Under the pieces are notes generated by a model. It ran no database searches, was not told the DNA's origin, and was given only the letters and a program-made list of their open reading frames with translations. Shown here piece after piece: positions 16,803 through 27,957 of a stretch of 64,000 nt of DNA. The stretch lies in contig DATCDN010000102.1 of the NCBI GenBank assembly GCA_036510675.1, positions 1 through 64,000 on the forward strand. Reading direction: 5' to 3'. Each line of letters starts with the position of its first letter. Position 1 is the first letter of the stretch. The stretch comes from JAATGI01 sp036510675. Its GTDB lineage: Bacteria; Pseudomonadota; Alphaproteobacteria; ATCC43930; CGMCC-115725. Both the position numbers and the translations under genes were made by a program.

Positions 16803-18044
16803 ATGACGCAACTTCTGGCGAAGCCCAGGCGCAAGGACCCGTTGCAAAAGACCCGCGCACCGCTGTTGCCGCCCGGCGCGCGCAGCCGTACCGCGTTGGG
16901 CCTCACCGCCGCCGCCGCCGAGGGCCGGTTCGCGTTGCAGGTCTGCGCCGACTGCGCCGCCGTGATCTATCCGCCGCGCGACGCCTGCCCGCGCTGCCTG
17001 TCGCCGCGCCTGCCGTTTCGGGACGTGCCCGATGGCGGCGTGCTGCTGGTCGAAACCACCATCGGCGCCTCGACCGATCCCTATTTCCGCGAACGCCTGC
17101 CGTGGCGCATCGGCACGGTGCGGCTCGATGCCGGCCCGTCGATGGTGACGCATCTCCATGCCGATCTGCGCGAGGGGAACCGCGTGCGCATGACCCTGCA
17201 ACTCGACAAGAGCGGCCAGGCGGTGGCGATGGCCCTGCCCCACCAGCCGACGGCGAACATGGCGGACGATCCGCAATGGCGCGAGCTGACCTGCGATCCG
17301 AAATTCCGCCGCGTGCTGGTGACCGACGGGCGCGGCGCGGTCGGTCAAGCGATAGCGAAGGCGCTGTCCGACGCCGAGGCGAGTATCGTCTTCGTCGGCA
17401 TCGCCGATCCGTGGAAGCCGTTTCCCGGCGAGGCGGCGTTGCGCCAGATCGCGCGCGTCGAGATCGTGCCGCTCGATCTGACCGACACCGTCTCGGTCGA
17501 GGACCTCGCGGGCGAAATCGGCGGGCGGGTCGATATCCTGGTCAACACCGCAGAGCATGTCCGGCCCGGTGGCATCCTGGCGCGCAACGGCCTGGTGGTG
17601 GCGCGCGAAGAGATCGAGCTGCGCTATTTCGGCCTGATGCGGCTCGCGCAAACCTTTGGCGCGGCGTTGCGGGCGCGCGGCGCCGACGGTATCAATTCGG
17701 CGGTGGCGTTCGTCAATCTGCTGTCGGTCTATGCACTGGTGAACTGGTCCGCCTATGGCGCTTTCTCCGCGACCGAGGCGGCGTGTCTGTCGGCGGCGCA
17801 ATCGCTGCGCGCGGAATTGCGGCCGGGCGGCATCAAGGTGGTGAATGTGTTTGCGGGGCCGCTCGATACCGACTGGTATCAGACGGTGCCGCCGCCCAAG
17901 GTGACGCCCGCCGCGCTTGCCGCCGCGACGGTGGACGCGCTGCGGCGCGGGTTGGAGGATGTCTATGTCGGCGACGTCGCCGAGGATATTCGCGCGCGCC
18001 TCGCGGTCAATCCGAAGGCGCTGGAACGCGAGCTTGGATCATGA
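16803..18044 (+). CDS. DUF35 zinc-ribbon/OB-fold protein fused to a catalytically degenerate SDR domain
   Basis: A 413-aa two-domain protein. The N-terminus has a rubredoxin-like zinc ribbon, C48-x2-C51-x10-C62-x2-C65, then an OB fold (to about residue 150) as in DUF35 partners of thiolase-fold enzymes. Residues ~170-400 match a short-chain dehydrogenase. However, the cofactor loop reads TDGRGAVGQ instead of TGxxxGIG, and the YxxxK catalytic pair aligns to F321 and E325 (FSATE); Tyr318 has no Lys partner. The SDR half therefore looks structural or binding. It follows the thiolase-like gene by four bases and overlaps the next ATG. Confidence 0.85.
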   Translation: MTQLLAKPRRKDPLQKTRAPLLPPGARSRTALGLTAAAAEGRFALQVCADCAAVIYPPRDACPRCLSPRLPFRDVPDGGVLLVETTIGASTDPYFRERLPWRIGTVRLDAGPSMVTHLHADLREGNRVRMTLQLDKSGQAVAMALPHQPTANMADDPQWRELTCDPKFRRVLVTDGRGAVGQAIAKALSDAEASIVFVGIADPWKPFPGEAALRQIARVEIVPLDLTDTVSVEDLAGEIGGRVDILVNTAEHVRPGGILARNGLVVAREEIELRYFGLMRLAQTFGAALRARGADGINSAVAFVNLLSVYALVNWSAYGAFSATEAACLSAAQSLRAELRPGGIKVVNVFAGPLDTDWYQTVPPPKVTPAALAAATVDALRRGLEDVYVGDVAEDIRARLAVNPKALERELGS

Positions 18045-18058
18045 GCAGGAGTGGCGCG

Positions 18059-18832
18059 ATGGATTTACTTTCGTTCGCGGCTGCCATCGCCGCGGGCGGC
18101 ATCAAGGTGATCGACCTTACCCACACGCTGGCGCCCGATTTCCCGACCATCGTGCTGCCGCCGGAACTCGGCCAGTGCGCGCCGTTCCGCATGGAGGAAA
18201 TCTCGCGCTATGACGAGCGCGGGCCCGCCTGGTACTGGAACAATATCTCGATGGGCGAGCATACCGGCACCCATTTCGACGCGCCGATCCATTGGGTCAG
18301 CGGCAAGGACTTGCCGGACAATTCGGTCGATACCATTCCCGCCGCGAATTTCATCGCGCCCGCTTGCGTCATCGATGTCGCGGCGCGATCCGCCGCCGAT
18401 GCCGATTTCGTGCTGACCGTCGCCGATGTCGAAGCGTGGGAGGCAGCGCATGGCCGCATCCCGAAACGAAGCTGGGTGCTGCTGCGTACCGACTGGTCGA
18501 AGCGCCAAGGCCGCGACTATGCCAACATGGCGAATGACGGCCAGCACTCGCCCGGCCCCGGCGCCGAGGTGTGCCGCTGGCTGGTTGAGGAGCGCGACGT
18601 GCACGGCTTCGGCACCGAGACCATCGGCACCGATGCCGGCCAAGCGGCGCATTTCAATCCGCCCTACCCCGCGCATTACTATATGCACGGCAAGGGGCGA
18701 TATGGGCTGCAATGCCTCGCCAATCTCGATCGTCTGCCGGCGACCGGCGCGGTGATCTTTGCGGCGCCACTGAAAATTCGCAAAGGCTCCGGCAGTCCGC
18801 TGCGAGTATTAGCGTTGGTCCCACGGTCATGA
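18059..18832 (+). CDS. cyclase-family metal hydrolase (kynurenine formamidase / isatin hydrolase type)
   Basis: A 257-aa cyclase-family hydrolase with the metal-binding motif HTGTHFDAPIH. Members hydrolyse amides or lactams such as N-formylkynurenine or isatin using Mn or Zn. I prefer the ATG at 18059, since AGGAG lies seven bases upstream and the resulting N-terminus lines up with the paralog at 57205 (both continue AAAI..GKIKIVDL-like). The ATG at 18041, overlapping the previous stop, would add six residues. A segment GPAWYWNN before the motif is shared by both paralogs. In this operon it could open a lactam or hydrolyse an amide of an N-heteroaromatic intermediate (inference). Confidence 0.87.
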   Translation: MDLLSFAAAIAAGGIKVIDLTHTLAPDFPTIVLPPELGQCAPFRMEEISRYDERGPAWYWNNISMGEHTGTHFDAPIHWVSGKDLPDNSVDTIPAANFIAPACVIDVAARSAADADFVLTVADVEAWEAAHGRIPKRSWVLLRTDWSKRQGRDYANMANDGQHSPGPGAEVCRWLVEERDVHGFGTETIGTDAGQAAHFNPPYPAHYYMHGKGRYGLQCLANLDRLPATGAVIFAAPLKIRKGSGSPLRVLALVPRS

Positions 18833-19554
18833 GCGGCACTGCCATCGTCACCGGCGGCAGCACCGGCATCGGCGCTGCTATCGTCCGAACCATGCTGGAT
18901 CGCGGCTATGAGGTTGTCTCGCTGTCGCGCCGCCGCCCCGCCATCGCCGACCCGCGCCTCGATGCGATCACGGTCGATCTCTACGATGCCGAAGCGACGC
19001 GGCAAGTCGCCGACGAAATCGCGAAGAAGCACGCGGTGACGCACATCGTCCACAATGCCGGCGTCACGCGCCACAAGCCGGTGGAGCAGGCCACCGTCGC
19101 CGATATCGACGCGCTGGCACAGCTTCACCTCGGCGCCGTGCTGACGCTGTTGCAAGCCACGCTGCCGAGCATGAAGGCGGGCGGGTTCGGCCGAGTGATC
19201 TTGATCTCGTCGCGCGCCGCGCTCGGCGTGGTCGGGCGCACCGCCTATTCCGCGACCAAGGCCGGCATGATCGGCATGGGGCGGACCTGGGCGCTGGAAC
19301 TGGCGCCGCTCGGCATCACCGTCAACATGGTGGCGCCCGGCCCGATCGGGGCCACGGAAATGTTCCATGACGTGATCCCGGCCGGCAGCGAGCGGGAAAA
19401 GACGCTGGCCAACGCGATCCCGGTGAAGCGGCTGGGCACGCCCGCGGATGTCGCCAACGCGGTGATGTTCTTCGCGTCACGCGACAGCGGCTTCGTCACC
19501 GGCCAGGTGCTGTATGTCTGCGGCGGCGCCAGCGTCGGCACCATTATCCTATGA
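18829..19554 (+). CDS. short-chain dehydrogenase/reductase (FabG-like)
   Basis: A 241-aa classical SDR with an intact TGGSTGIG cofactor motif, HNAG, catalytic Ser in SSRAAL and YSATK (Tyr-x3-Lys). It should oxidise or reduce a hydroxy/keto group with NAD(P). It overlaps the cyclase gene and the next ligase gene by ATGA junctions, so it is tightly coupled to the operon. Unlike the SDR half of the protein at 16803, it looks fully active. A hydroxyacyl-CoA or arene-diol substrate is possible; sequence cannot separate these. Confidence 0.9.
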   Translation: MSGTAIVTGGSTGIGAAIVRTMLDRGYEVVSLSRRRPAIADPRLDAITVDLYDAEATRQVADEIAKKHAVTHIVHNAGVTRHKPVEQATVADIDALAQLHLGAVLTLLQATLPSMKAGGFGRVILISSRAALGVVGRTAYSATKAGMIGMGRTWALELAPLGITVNMVAPGPIGATEMFHDVIPAGSEREKTLANAIPVKRLGTPADVANAVMFFASRDSGFVTGQVLYVCGGASVGTIIL

Positions 19555-21152
19555 CGGAACCGCTCGACGCCTCGCGTTTCTTTATGCCGGCCGAGCGCAC
19601 TCTGCCGATCATGCTGCGCCGTCAGGCCGCGCGGCATGGCGACAAGATGCTGGCGCGGCTCGGCGACCGGGCGTGGCGCTTCACCGATGCGCCCGACCTC
19701 GCCGCGCGATCCGCCGCGCGCCTGCATCAAGCCGGCATCCGGGCCGGCGATCGCGTCGCGCTGATCTGCGGCAATCGGCCCGAGTTCATCGAGCTGTTGC
19801 TGGGCTGTGGGTGGCTCGGCGCCGTGCTAGTGCCGATCAACGTCGCGGCCCGCGGCGCGCAATTGCGGCACATGCTGCTCAATTCCGGGGCGCGCCTGTT
19901 GGTAAGCGAGGCGGCGCTGATCGACGGCTTGTCGCATGTCGATCTGCCGACCCTGCCGGTCGAGACCATCTGGCTGATCGGCGCGCCGGAGGATACGCGT
20001 GCGCTGCCGCCGCTGCCGGCCGCCGGCATCGAACCGGCGTCGCTCGGCCCCGGCGATCCCTTCGCTATCCTCTACACTTCCGGCACCACCGGTCCGTCGA
20101 AAGGTGTGATCTGTCCGCACGCGCAATATTTCTGGTGGGGCCTCAATACCGCGCATCTTTTGGGTGTCGTCGAAGGCGATGTGCTGTGCACCACGTTGCC
20201 GCTGTTCCATACCAACGCGCTCAATACGCTGTTCCAGGCGCTGATCGAAGGCGCGACGGCGGTGTACGAGCCGCGCTTCTCCGCCTCCGATTTCTGGCGC
20301 GGCCTGGAGCGCCATCACGCCACCGTCACCTATCTGCTGGGCGCGATGGTGCCGATCCTGCTGTCGCGCCCGCCCGACCCGGCGGAGCGTGCGCATCGCG
20401 TCCGCGTCGCGCTGGCGCCTGGTGTGCCGGCGCAATTTCACGCCCCTTTCGCCGAACGCACCGGCATCGGCCTGATCGACGGCTATGGTTCGACCGAGAC
20501 CAATTTCGTCATCGGCACCAGTCTCGCCGAACAGCGGCCCGGTGGCATGGGCACGGTGTTTACGGGATTCGCCGCCCGCGTGGTCGATGAGTTCGACAAT
20601 GAATTGCCGGACGGCACGCCCGGCGAATTGATCTTGCGTGCCGACGCGCCCTTCGCCTTCGCCGCCGGCTATTTCGGCGCGCCCGACAAGACGGTCGAGG
20701 CATGGCGCAATTTGTGGTTCCACACCGGCGACCGCGTCATCCGCGAGGCGGATGGGCATTTCAAATTCGTCGATCGGATGAAGGACGCGATCCGCCGGCG
20801 CGGCGAGAATATTTCCTCCTTCGAGGTCGAACAGGTCATCCTCGGCCATCCCGCCGTTGCGACCGCCGCCGTGTTCCCGGTGGCGTCCGAGCTGGCCGAG
20901 GACGAGGTGATGTGCGCCATCGTCAAGAAGCCGGGCGGTAGCTTGACCGAAGTGGAGCTGATCCGCTATTGCGAACCGCTGCTCGCCTATTTCGCGGTGC
21001 CGCGCTTCGTTGAGTTCGTCGAGGCGCTGCCCGCCACCGAGAACGGCAAGATCCAGAAGTACAAACTGCGCGAGCGCGGCGTACAGCCCACCACTTGGGA
21101 CCGCGAGGCCGCCGGCATCGTGATCAAGCGGCGCCGCGAACCTGGTCGATGA
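19551..21152 (+). CDS. acyl-CoA synthetase, AMP-forming
   Basis: A 533-aa ANL-superfamily ligase. It has the P-loop YTSGTTGPSKG near residue 175, the GYGSTET motif, the hinge region FVDRMKDAIRRRGENIS and the C-terminal catalytic lysine motif ENGKIQKYKLR. Overall it resembles the crotonobetaine/carnitine-CoA ligase (CaiC-like) branch. It activates a carboxylic acid to its CoA thioester, which would supply the upstream thiolase-fold/DUF35 pair. It is the last gene of the plus-strand operon and its final 29 bp overlap the convergent flavin monooxygenase gene. Confidence 0.9.
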   Translation: MTEPLDASRFFMPAERTLPIMLRRQAARHGDKMLARLGDRAWRFTDAPDLAARSAARLHQAGIRAGDRVALICGNRPEFIELLLGCGWLGAVLVPINVAARGAQLRHMLLNSGARLLVSEAALIDGLSHVDLPTLPVETIWLIGAPEDTRALPPLPAAGIEPASLGPGDPFAILYTSGTTGPSKGVICPHAQYFWWGLNTAHLLGVVEGDVLCTTLPLFHTNALNTLFQALIEGATAVYEPRFSASDFWRGLERHHATVTYLLGAMVPILLSRPPDPAERAHRVRVALAPGVPAQFHAPFAERTGIGLIDGYGSTETNFVIGTSLAEQRPGGMGTVFTGFAARVVDEFDNELPDGTPGELILRADAPFAFAAGYFGAPDKTVEAWRNLWFHTGDRVIREADGHFKFVDRMKDAIRRRGENISSFEVEQVILGHPAVATAAVFPVASELAEDEVMCAIVKKPGGSLTEVELIRYCEPLLAYFAVPRFVEFVEALPATENGKIQKYKLRERGVQPTTWDREAAGIVIKRRREPGR

Positions 21153-22761
21153 GGGCAAGCGGGTCGGCGGGCGCGGCATCGCCGCGCCACGCCACATGCA
21201 CATCCGGCCGTGACAGAAGCAGCTTCCGGGGATAGAGCGCGGCCGCCGCCTCCGCCTCGACATCCAGCACCGCCAGGGGAAATTGCCGCGCTTGCGCGGC
21301 GGCGACCAGCGGCCCGACATCGATCGAACGGTCGAACCGCAACAGCGTGAAATCCGGCCCCAGCGCATCGTAGAGCGAGCGCCCGTCGTGCAACCACAGA
21401 TGCGGCGTTCGGCAGCCGGGCACCGTCGAGGGCATGAAATCGGCCATGGTATAGGCCGGCGCCGCCTCGCCGTCATAAGCGATGATCGGCGAGGCATCGT
21501 AGAAATAGCCGAAATTCAGCCCGCCGGCGCAATATTGATTGACGTTGAGATCGTAAAGCGCGCGTCCGAACTGGGCGCGCGTGGCGTCCCCCGCCGCGCC
21601 CGGCGCCTCGATATCCTCCGGCACCGCCGCGCGCTGGCGGCTCAGCGCGATCGCGTGATCCATGGCGAAGCGCGAAACTTGCTCGGTGATCGGCTGGCGT
21701 TCGGCCTCATAGGCATCGAGGATGGCCGGCGCGCCCCACCCTTTCACGCGGGCGGCCAGCAGCCAGGCGAGATTGGCCGCGTCGGCGATGCCGGCATTCA
21801 TGCCATAGCCACCCATCGGCACCCAGATGTGCGCGGCATCGCCGCACAGGAACACGCGCCGGTCGCGAAAGCGATCCGCCACCAGGCGGCGGCCGATCCA
21901 ATCTTCCTTGCTGATGATCTCGTAGTCAAAATCGGCGCCGACGCCGAGAATCAGGCGGATGCATCGGTCGCGGTCCACCGCGTCGAAATCGTCCTCGCCG
22001 GGGCGCAGGTAATTGTGAATCAGCCAGGTCTCGCGCCCGTCGATGGCGTACATGTTCCCCGTGCGGCGCGGATTGACCGCGAACGTGCCCCAGCACGGCG
22101 GGTGCCGCATCAGGCCGAGCAGCGACGGCGCGCGGATGAAGGTCGATTGCACCCGCTGCACCACCGCATCACCGCTCAGCGTCGCGCCGATGGCGCGGCG
22201 AATCTCCGATCGTCCGCCGTCGCAGCCGACCAGGTAATCGCACGCGATGGACTGGCGCTCGCCGGTGTCGAGGTCGAGCACGCTTGCCGTCACCCCCCGC
22301 GCCGACTGCGTGACTTCGTCGCATCGCGTGCGGGTGAGAATGCGCAGGGTCGGCATCGCGGCGGCGTGCCGGAACAGGATCGGCTCGAGATAAATCTGAT
22401 TGATGCGATGCGCCGGCTCGGGCGTCGGCCACCATCCGTCCGGCCCGCTTTTATCGGTATAGCGCGTCGCGCGGCCCGGAATAGGAATACGCGCGACCTC
22501 AATGCCCGTGGCGGTGGTGCGATAGGCGATATCGTTCGGAAACTCGGCCGGCAGGCCGGCGTCGCGCACCTCCTCGACGAGGCCGAGGCGGCGGAACACC
22601 TCCATGCTGCGGGCGGCGACATGGTTGCATTTAACGCTGGGCGGCTCGCCCCGGTGCCGCGTCTCGACCATCATCACGTCGATGCCGCGCCACGCGAGGT
22701 CGATCGCGAGCGTCAGCCCCACCGGCCCCGCGCCGACGATAAGCACCGAAGTCTCGATCAT
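21124..22761 (-). CDS. class A FAD-dependent aromatic monooxygenase
   Basis: A 545-aa flavoprotein with the N-terminal Rossmann motif VGAGPVG, the DG-type motif GCDGGRSEIRR and the GD motif LCGDAAHIWVPMGG. It also has the C-terminal thioredoxin-like extension typical of the MhpA/PheA group. These enzymes hydroxylate phenolic or N-heteroaromatic rings using NAD(P)H and O2. I use the ATG at 22761 because the Rossmann strand begins four residues later. It converges on, and slightly overlaps, the CoA ligase gene. A near-symmetric 22-bp sequence lies 28 bp upstream of the start. Confidence 0.9.
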   Translation of the reverse strand: MIETSVLIVGAGPVGLTLAIDLAWRGIDVMMVETRHRGEPPSVKCNHVAARSMEVFRRLGLVEEVRDAGLPAEFPNDIAYRTTATGIEVARIPIPGRATRYTDKSGPDGWWPTPEPAHRINQIYLEPILFRHAAAMPTLRILTRTRCDEVTQSARGVTASVLDLDTGERQSIACDYLVGCDGGRSEIRRAIGATLSGDAVVQRVQSTFIRAPSLLGLMRHPPCWGTFAVNPRRTGNMYAIDGRETWLIHNYLRPGEDDFDAVDRDRCIRLILGVGADFDYEIISKEDWIGRRLVADRFRDRRVFLCGDAAHIWVPMGGYGMNAGIADAANLAWLLAARVKGWGAPAILDAYEAERQPITEQVSRFAMDHAIALSRQRAAVPEDIEAPGAAGDATRAQFGRALYDLNVNQYCAGGLNFGYFYDASPIIAYDGEAAPAYTMADFMPSTVPGCRTPHLWLHDGRSLYDALGPDFTLLRFDRSIDVGPLVAAAQARQFPLAVLDVEAEAAAALYPRKLLLSRPDVHVAWRGDAAPADPLALIDQVRGAA

Positions 22762-22788
22762 GAGTTCCGTCCCGACACGGCCGCTATC

Positions 22789-22810
22789 TTGGCACAAAAT
22801 TTCGCGCCAA
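22789..22810 (-). promoter_or_regulatory. 22-bp imperfect palindrome before the flavin monooxygenase
   Basis: Arms TTGGCACAAAA and TTTCGCGCCAA are reverse complements at nine of eleven positions, both differences being purine/purine changes. The site lies 28-49 bp before the ATG. It differs from the TTTCA-N4-TAAA motif, so a different regulator is likely. Confidence 0.45.
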
Positions 22811-22917
22811 ACAGCGTTGCCATGCCCGATTGCGACGCGTTGCCGCTTGCCGCCGTCGGTCGGGGAGACAATATTCGCGCTGGCGTGTTGCTGGAATGAA
22901 TAGCCAGCGATATCGCG

Positions 22918-23361
22918 ATGACTATGATGGAGTGTACGATTGTGAGCCTAATGAAGGCGCCGTGGCGTGCCACCCTTGCCGTGGCGGTGACCATCGCCCT
23001 CGTCGGCCTGCCGCTGGTCGCGCACGCGCGCGCCGATCCGCAATGGCTGAAATGCGGCCTGACACAGGACATCGTGCGCGACAGTTCGGGCAAGACCACG
23101 ACCAAGAAGCTGACCGGCTCGGTCGTCTTCCTGATCGACGATGTCGAGGATAATTTCTTTACCTATAATATCCAGACCAAGGCCTTCACCAAGCTGCAGG
23201 CCGATGTGCGGAACAAGGCGGTGACGTTCTATGACGGCCCGCTGTTCGACACGATCAGCCGGGTCACCGGAACCTTCACCGTGGTCGAATCACCCTTTCA
23301 CGAGGCCCATGGCAGTTGCGCCGTCATCGATCCGATGGTGAAGGACAGGCCGAAATTCTGA
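22918..23361 (+). CDS. small secreted protein of unknown function
   Basis: A 147-aa protein with a hydrophobic signal sequence (residues ~15-35, ending LVAHARA, probable Sec cleavage) and a mature part of about 108 residues. The mature part contains two cysteines, in WLKCGL and GSCAVI, which could form one disulfide. No family recognised. A start at Met12 (22951) would give a more compact signal peptide. It stands alone: the upstream neighbour is divergent and the downstream glgX gene is convergent, with adjacent stop codons. No link with aromatic catabolism is visible. Confidence 0.6.
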   Translation: MTMMECTIVSLMKAPWRATLAVAVTIALVGLPLVAHARADPQWLKCGLTQDIVRDSSGKTTTKKLTGSVVFLIDDVEDNFFTYNIQTKAFTKLQADVRNKAVTFYDGPLFDTISRVTGTFTVVESPFHEAHGSCAVIDPMVKDRPKF

Positions 23362-25482
<2,121 letters not shown>

Positions 25483-25637
25483 GCGATCCCCCGAGCGGCA
25501 TCCGGCACCTCTACGAGAGCGCATAGCACTCTCAATAGATCGTCAGACGGCGATCCCACTCTAACATGCCGGGTCGCGGACAAGTTCCGGCGCGGCCCGG
25601 CTTCGCGGCGCGCCGCCCGGATGGTTCCGCTAAAGGA

Positions 25638-26054
25638 TCAGTCGTTCGCCGCCACGACGGCTTCGACCTCCAGCAGGAACTCCTCCTTCACCAGCCGATT
25701 GATCACGATCAGCGTGTTGGGCGGATAAGGCTGTTCGCCGAAGAGCTTGGGGAAATGCGCGGCCCGCAGCCGCATGAATTTCTCGATGTCCTGGGCGTGG
25801 ACCAGATAGGTCGTGAATTTGATGACATCGCGGAACCCGACCCCGACGCCGCGCAGGACGGCCGCCATGTTGTCGAAGACCTGATGGAACTGGGTGTCGA
25901 AATCATCCTTGCCGGCGACATTGCCGGCGGCATCGACCGAGAGCTGTCCGGCGAGGAACAATAGCGTGCCCGCCTTGACCCGCGTCACATGAGAATAAAG
26001 GCCCTGGGGCGGGCATCCCTCCTCGGGATTGATGTATTCGATGCGATTGGACAT
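25638..26054 (-). CDS. RidA/YjgF family protein (copy 1)
   Basis: A 138-aa RidA-family protein with the pattern GTLLFLAGQLSVDAAGNV, DVIKFTTYLVHAQD and the C-terminal LVKEEFLLEVEAVVA. RidA proteins form trimers and hydrolyse reactive enamine/imine intermediates or act as related deaminases. The position where archetypal RidA has its substrate-binding Arg is occupied by I-N-R-L (Arg near 124), which may serve. The start is supported by GGGGGAG upstream. It is divergent from the GntR gene, with a 17-bp palindrome 50 bp before the ATG. Confidence 0.87.
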   Translation of the reverse strand: MSNRIEYINPEEGCPPQGLYSHVTRVKAGTLLFLAGQLSVDAAGNVAGKDDFDTQFHQVFDNMAAVLRGVGVGFRDVIKFTTYLVHAQDIEKFMRLRAAHFPKLFGEQPYPPNTLIVINRLVKEEFLLEVEAVVAAND

Positions 26055-26103
26055 GCCGAGGCTCCCCCAAAATGTGATCATATTTCGACCAATCTAGGCG
26101 GGA

Positions 26104-26120
26104 TTGCAGAAAATCTACAA
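26104..26120 (-). promoter_or_regulatory. 17-bp palindrome, GntR-type operator candidate 1
   Basis: TTGCAGA AAA TCTACAA (one mismatch in the arms), 50 bp before the RidA start in the 293-bp divergent region with the GntR gene. It has the same 7-3-7 layout and CAA end as the palindromes at 31330, 31417 and 36440. Confidence 0.55.
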
Positions 26121-26228
26121 TATAAAAATCCGCCAAAGGACGGCTGATAGACCCCGATTGATGCGGCAAAACCGCGGCGATCGGGTGGGCAATGGCAGAG
26201 CTCGGCGAATCTAAGCGATTGATTTCTT

Positions 26229-26245
26229 GCAAAATTGGCTTTTGC
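26229..26245 (+). promoter_or_regulatory. second palindrome in the RidA/GntR divergent region
   Basis: GCAAAA TTGGC TTTTGC: perfect six-base arms around five bases, about 100 bp before the GntR start. It could be the autoregulatory site. The rest of the 26055-26347 gap holds no gene. Confidence 0.4.
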
Positions 26246-26347
26246 CGACAATATTAACGGTTGATCCAAAGGCCGTGCCCGCGACCAATCCAAATTGCCC
26301 TAAAATAAGCATTGCCCGTCCGCCGGACTCCCAGAAAGCCAGACAGA

Positions 26348-27088
26348 ATGGATTCATCGAAGACGCTGCAGCAAATTCCCAAGGCCGCGCTGTTGCCGGA
26401 GATCGTTTATCAACAATTGCGGAATGCCATTCTGACGGGCGTGTTTCGGCCAGGCGAAACCTTGCGTCAAGAAGATGTGGCGAAGCAATTGGGTGTCAGC
26501 CGCGGCCCATTGCGCGAAGCCCTGCCGCGACTTGAAGCCGAGGGCATGATCGTTTCGATGCCGCATCGCGGCTGCGCCGTGGTGTCGCTGGCGCCCGAGG
26601 AAATCGCGGAAATTTTCGAGCTGCGCGGCATGCTGGAATCGAGCCTCGCCAAGATGGCGGCGCGCGAGCGCAGCGCCGAGACGGCGCGGCAGCTCCAAGC
26701 GCTGAATGCCACCATGCGCACCCTGGCGGAAAGCGACAGCGAGGCGGACCGGGTGCGCTGGTACGACCATAATTACGAGCTGCACAATCTGCTGCTGAGC
26801 TCCGCCGGGCGGAAGCATCATCTGCGCATCCTGGAAATCGTGAAGGCACTGGCGGAGCCCTATATCCGCATGGAGATCAACCTCACTGGCAATTTGATGG
26901 TGGCGCAGCAGGAGCACGAAGATCTGGTCGAGGCGTTCGCCGCCGGCGATTGCGAACGGCTCGAGGATCTGACACGCGTCCATGTCCAACATACGGCGGA
27001 CCGGCTGATGAACGCGATCCACCACCACCCGCCGGCGGATATCGCCCAACGTGGCGCGGCGGCCAAGGCCGACATCACGGAACTCTGA
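26348..27088 (+). CDS. GntR-family transcriptional regulator, FCD subfamily
   Basis: A 246-aa regulator. The N-terminal winged helix (residues ~20-85) contains LRNAILTGVFRPGETLRQEDVAKQLGVSRGPLREALPRLEAEG. The C-terminal FCD domain has E-LRGMLE, the conserved D/H metal-ligand pattern (YDHNYELHNLLL) and HEDLVEAFAAGD. FCD regulators usually repress catabolic operons and are released by an acidic or aromatic metabolite. I use the ATG at 26348; a TTG at 26312 would add 12 residues. It is followed after two bases by the FAH-family gene, so regulator and enzyme are coexpressed. Confidence 0.92.
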   Translation: MDSSKTLQQIPKAALLPEIVYQQLRNAILTGVFRPGETLRQEDVAKQLGVSRGPLREALPRLEAEGMIVSMPHRGCAVVSLAPEEIAEIFELRGMLESSLAKMAARERSAETARQLQALNATMRTLAESDSEADRVRWYDHNYELHNLLLSSAGRKHHLRILEIVKALAEPYIRMEINLTGNLMVAQQEHEDLVEAFAAGDCERLEDLTRVHVQHTADRLMNAIHHHPPADIAQRGAAAKADITEL

Positions 27089-27090
27089 TC

Positions 27091-27957
27091 ATGAAATTGG
27101 TGACCTTTCGCCACGGCGAGCGGACCCTGCCCGGCGCGCTGATCGACGACCAGGTCGCGGATCTGTCGGGCACCGCGTCGACGCTGCTGGGCCTCATCGC
27201 CGCCAGTCCCGATGGACGCGCGCTGGGTCCGGCGATCGCCGCCGCGCCACGGCTGCCGCTGGCGGCGGTCCAATTGCTGGCGCCGATTCCGGTGCCGGCG
27301 CGCAACATCTTCTGCGTCGGCAAGAATTACGCGGCGCATGCGCGGGAATTTCAGCGCTCGGGCTTCGATGCGACCTCGTCTGGCCAGGACGTGCCGCAGG
27401 CGCCGGTAGTCTTCACCAAGGCCCCAAGCACCGTCATCGGACCCGGCGTGCCCATCCCGGGACACCTCGACCCGACGCGGAGCGTCGATTACGAGGGCGA
27501 GCTCGGTGTCATCATCGGCCGGGGTGGGCGCGGCATCACGCGGCAAGCGGCCATGGAGCATGTCTTCGGCTACACCATCATCAATGACGTCACCGCCCGG
27601 ACGCTGCAGCAGGACCATAAGCAGTGGTTCCTCGGCAAGAGCATCGACGGGTTTTGCCCGATGGGGCCGACCATCGTCACGACCGACGAGATTCCCCACC
27701 CTGCCCGGCTGACCTTGCAGACGCGCGTCAATGACGAGTTGCGCCAGGACGCGCGGGTCGAGGATTTGATTTTCGATATTCCGGTTTTGATCGAGACCAT
27801 CTCGCGCGGCATCACCCTGATGCCCGGCGACATCATCGCGACCGGCACGCCGGAAGGCGTCGGCATCGGCTTTAAGCCGCCCAAATATCTCCAACCCGGC
27901 GATGTCGTGAAAATCACCATCGAACCGATCGGCACGCTCGGCAACAGCGTCGCCTAA
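27091..27957 (+). CDS. fumarylacetoacetate hydrolase family protein
   Basis: A 288-aa FAH-superfamily enzyme with the metal-binding region DYEGELGVIIG, GYTIINDVTAR and the C-terminal MPGDIIATGTPEGVG. The family hydrolyses C-C bonds, decarboxylates, tautomerises or hydrates 2-oxoacids late in meta-cleavage and homoprotocatechuate-type routes. The start at 27091 is two bases after the GntR stop. Its last four bases overlap the convergent MOSC-reductase gene. The exact reaction cannot be read from sequence. Confidence 0.9.
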   Translation: MKLVTFRHGERTLPGALIDDQVADLSGTASTLLGLIAASPDGRALGPAIAAAPRLPLAAVQLLAPIPVPARNIFCVGKNYAAHAREFQRSGFDATSSGQDVPQAPVVFTKAPSTVIGPGVPIPGHLDPTRSVDYEGELGVIIGRGGRGITRQAAMEHVFGYTIINDVTARTLQQDHKQWFLGKSIDGFCPMGPTIVTTDEIPHPARLTLQTRVNDELRQDARVEDLIFDIPVLIETISRGITLMPGDIIATGTPEGVGIGFKPPKYLQPGDVVKITIEPIGTLGNSVA

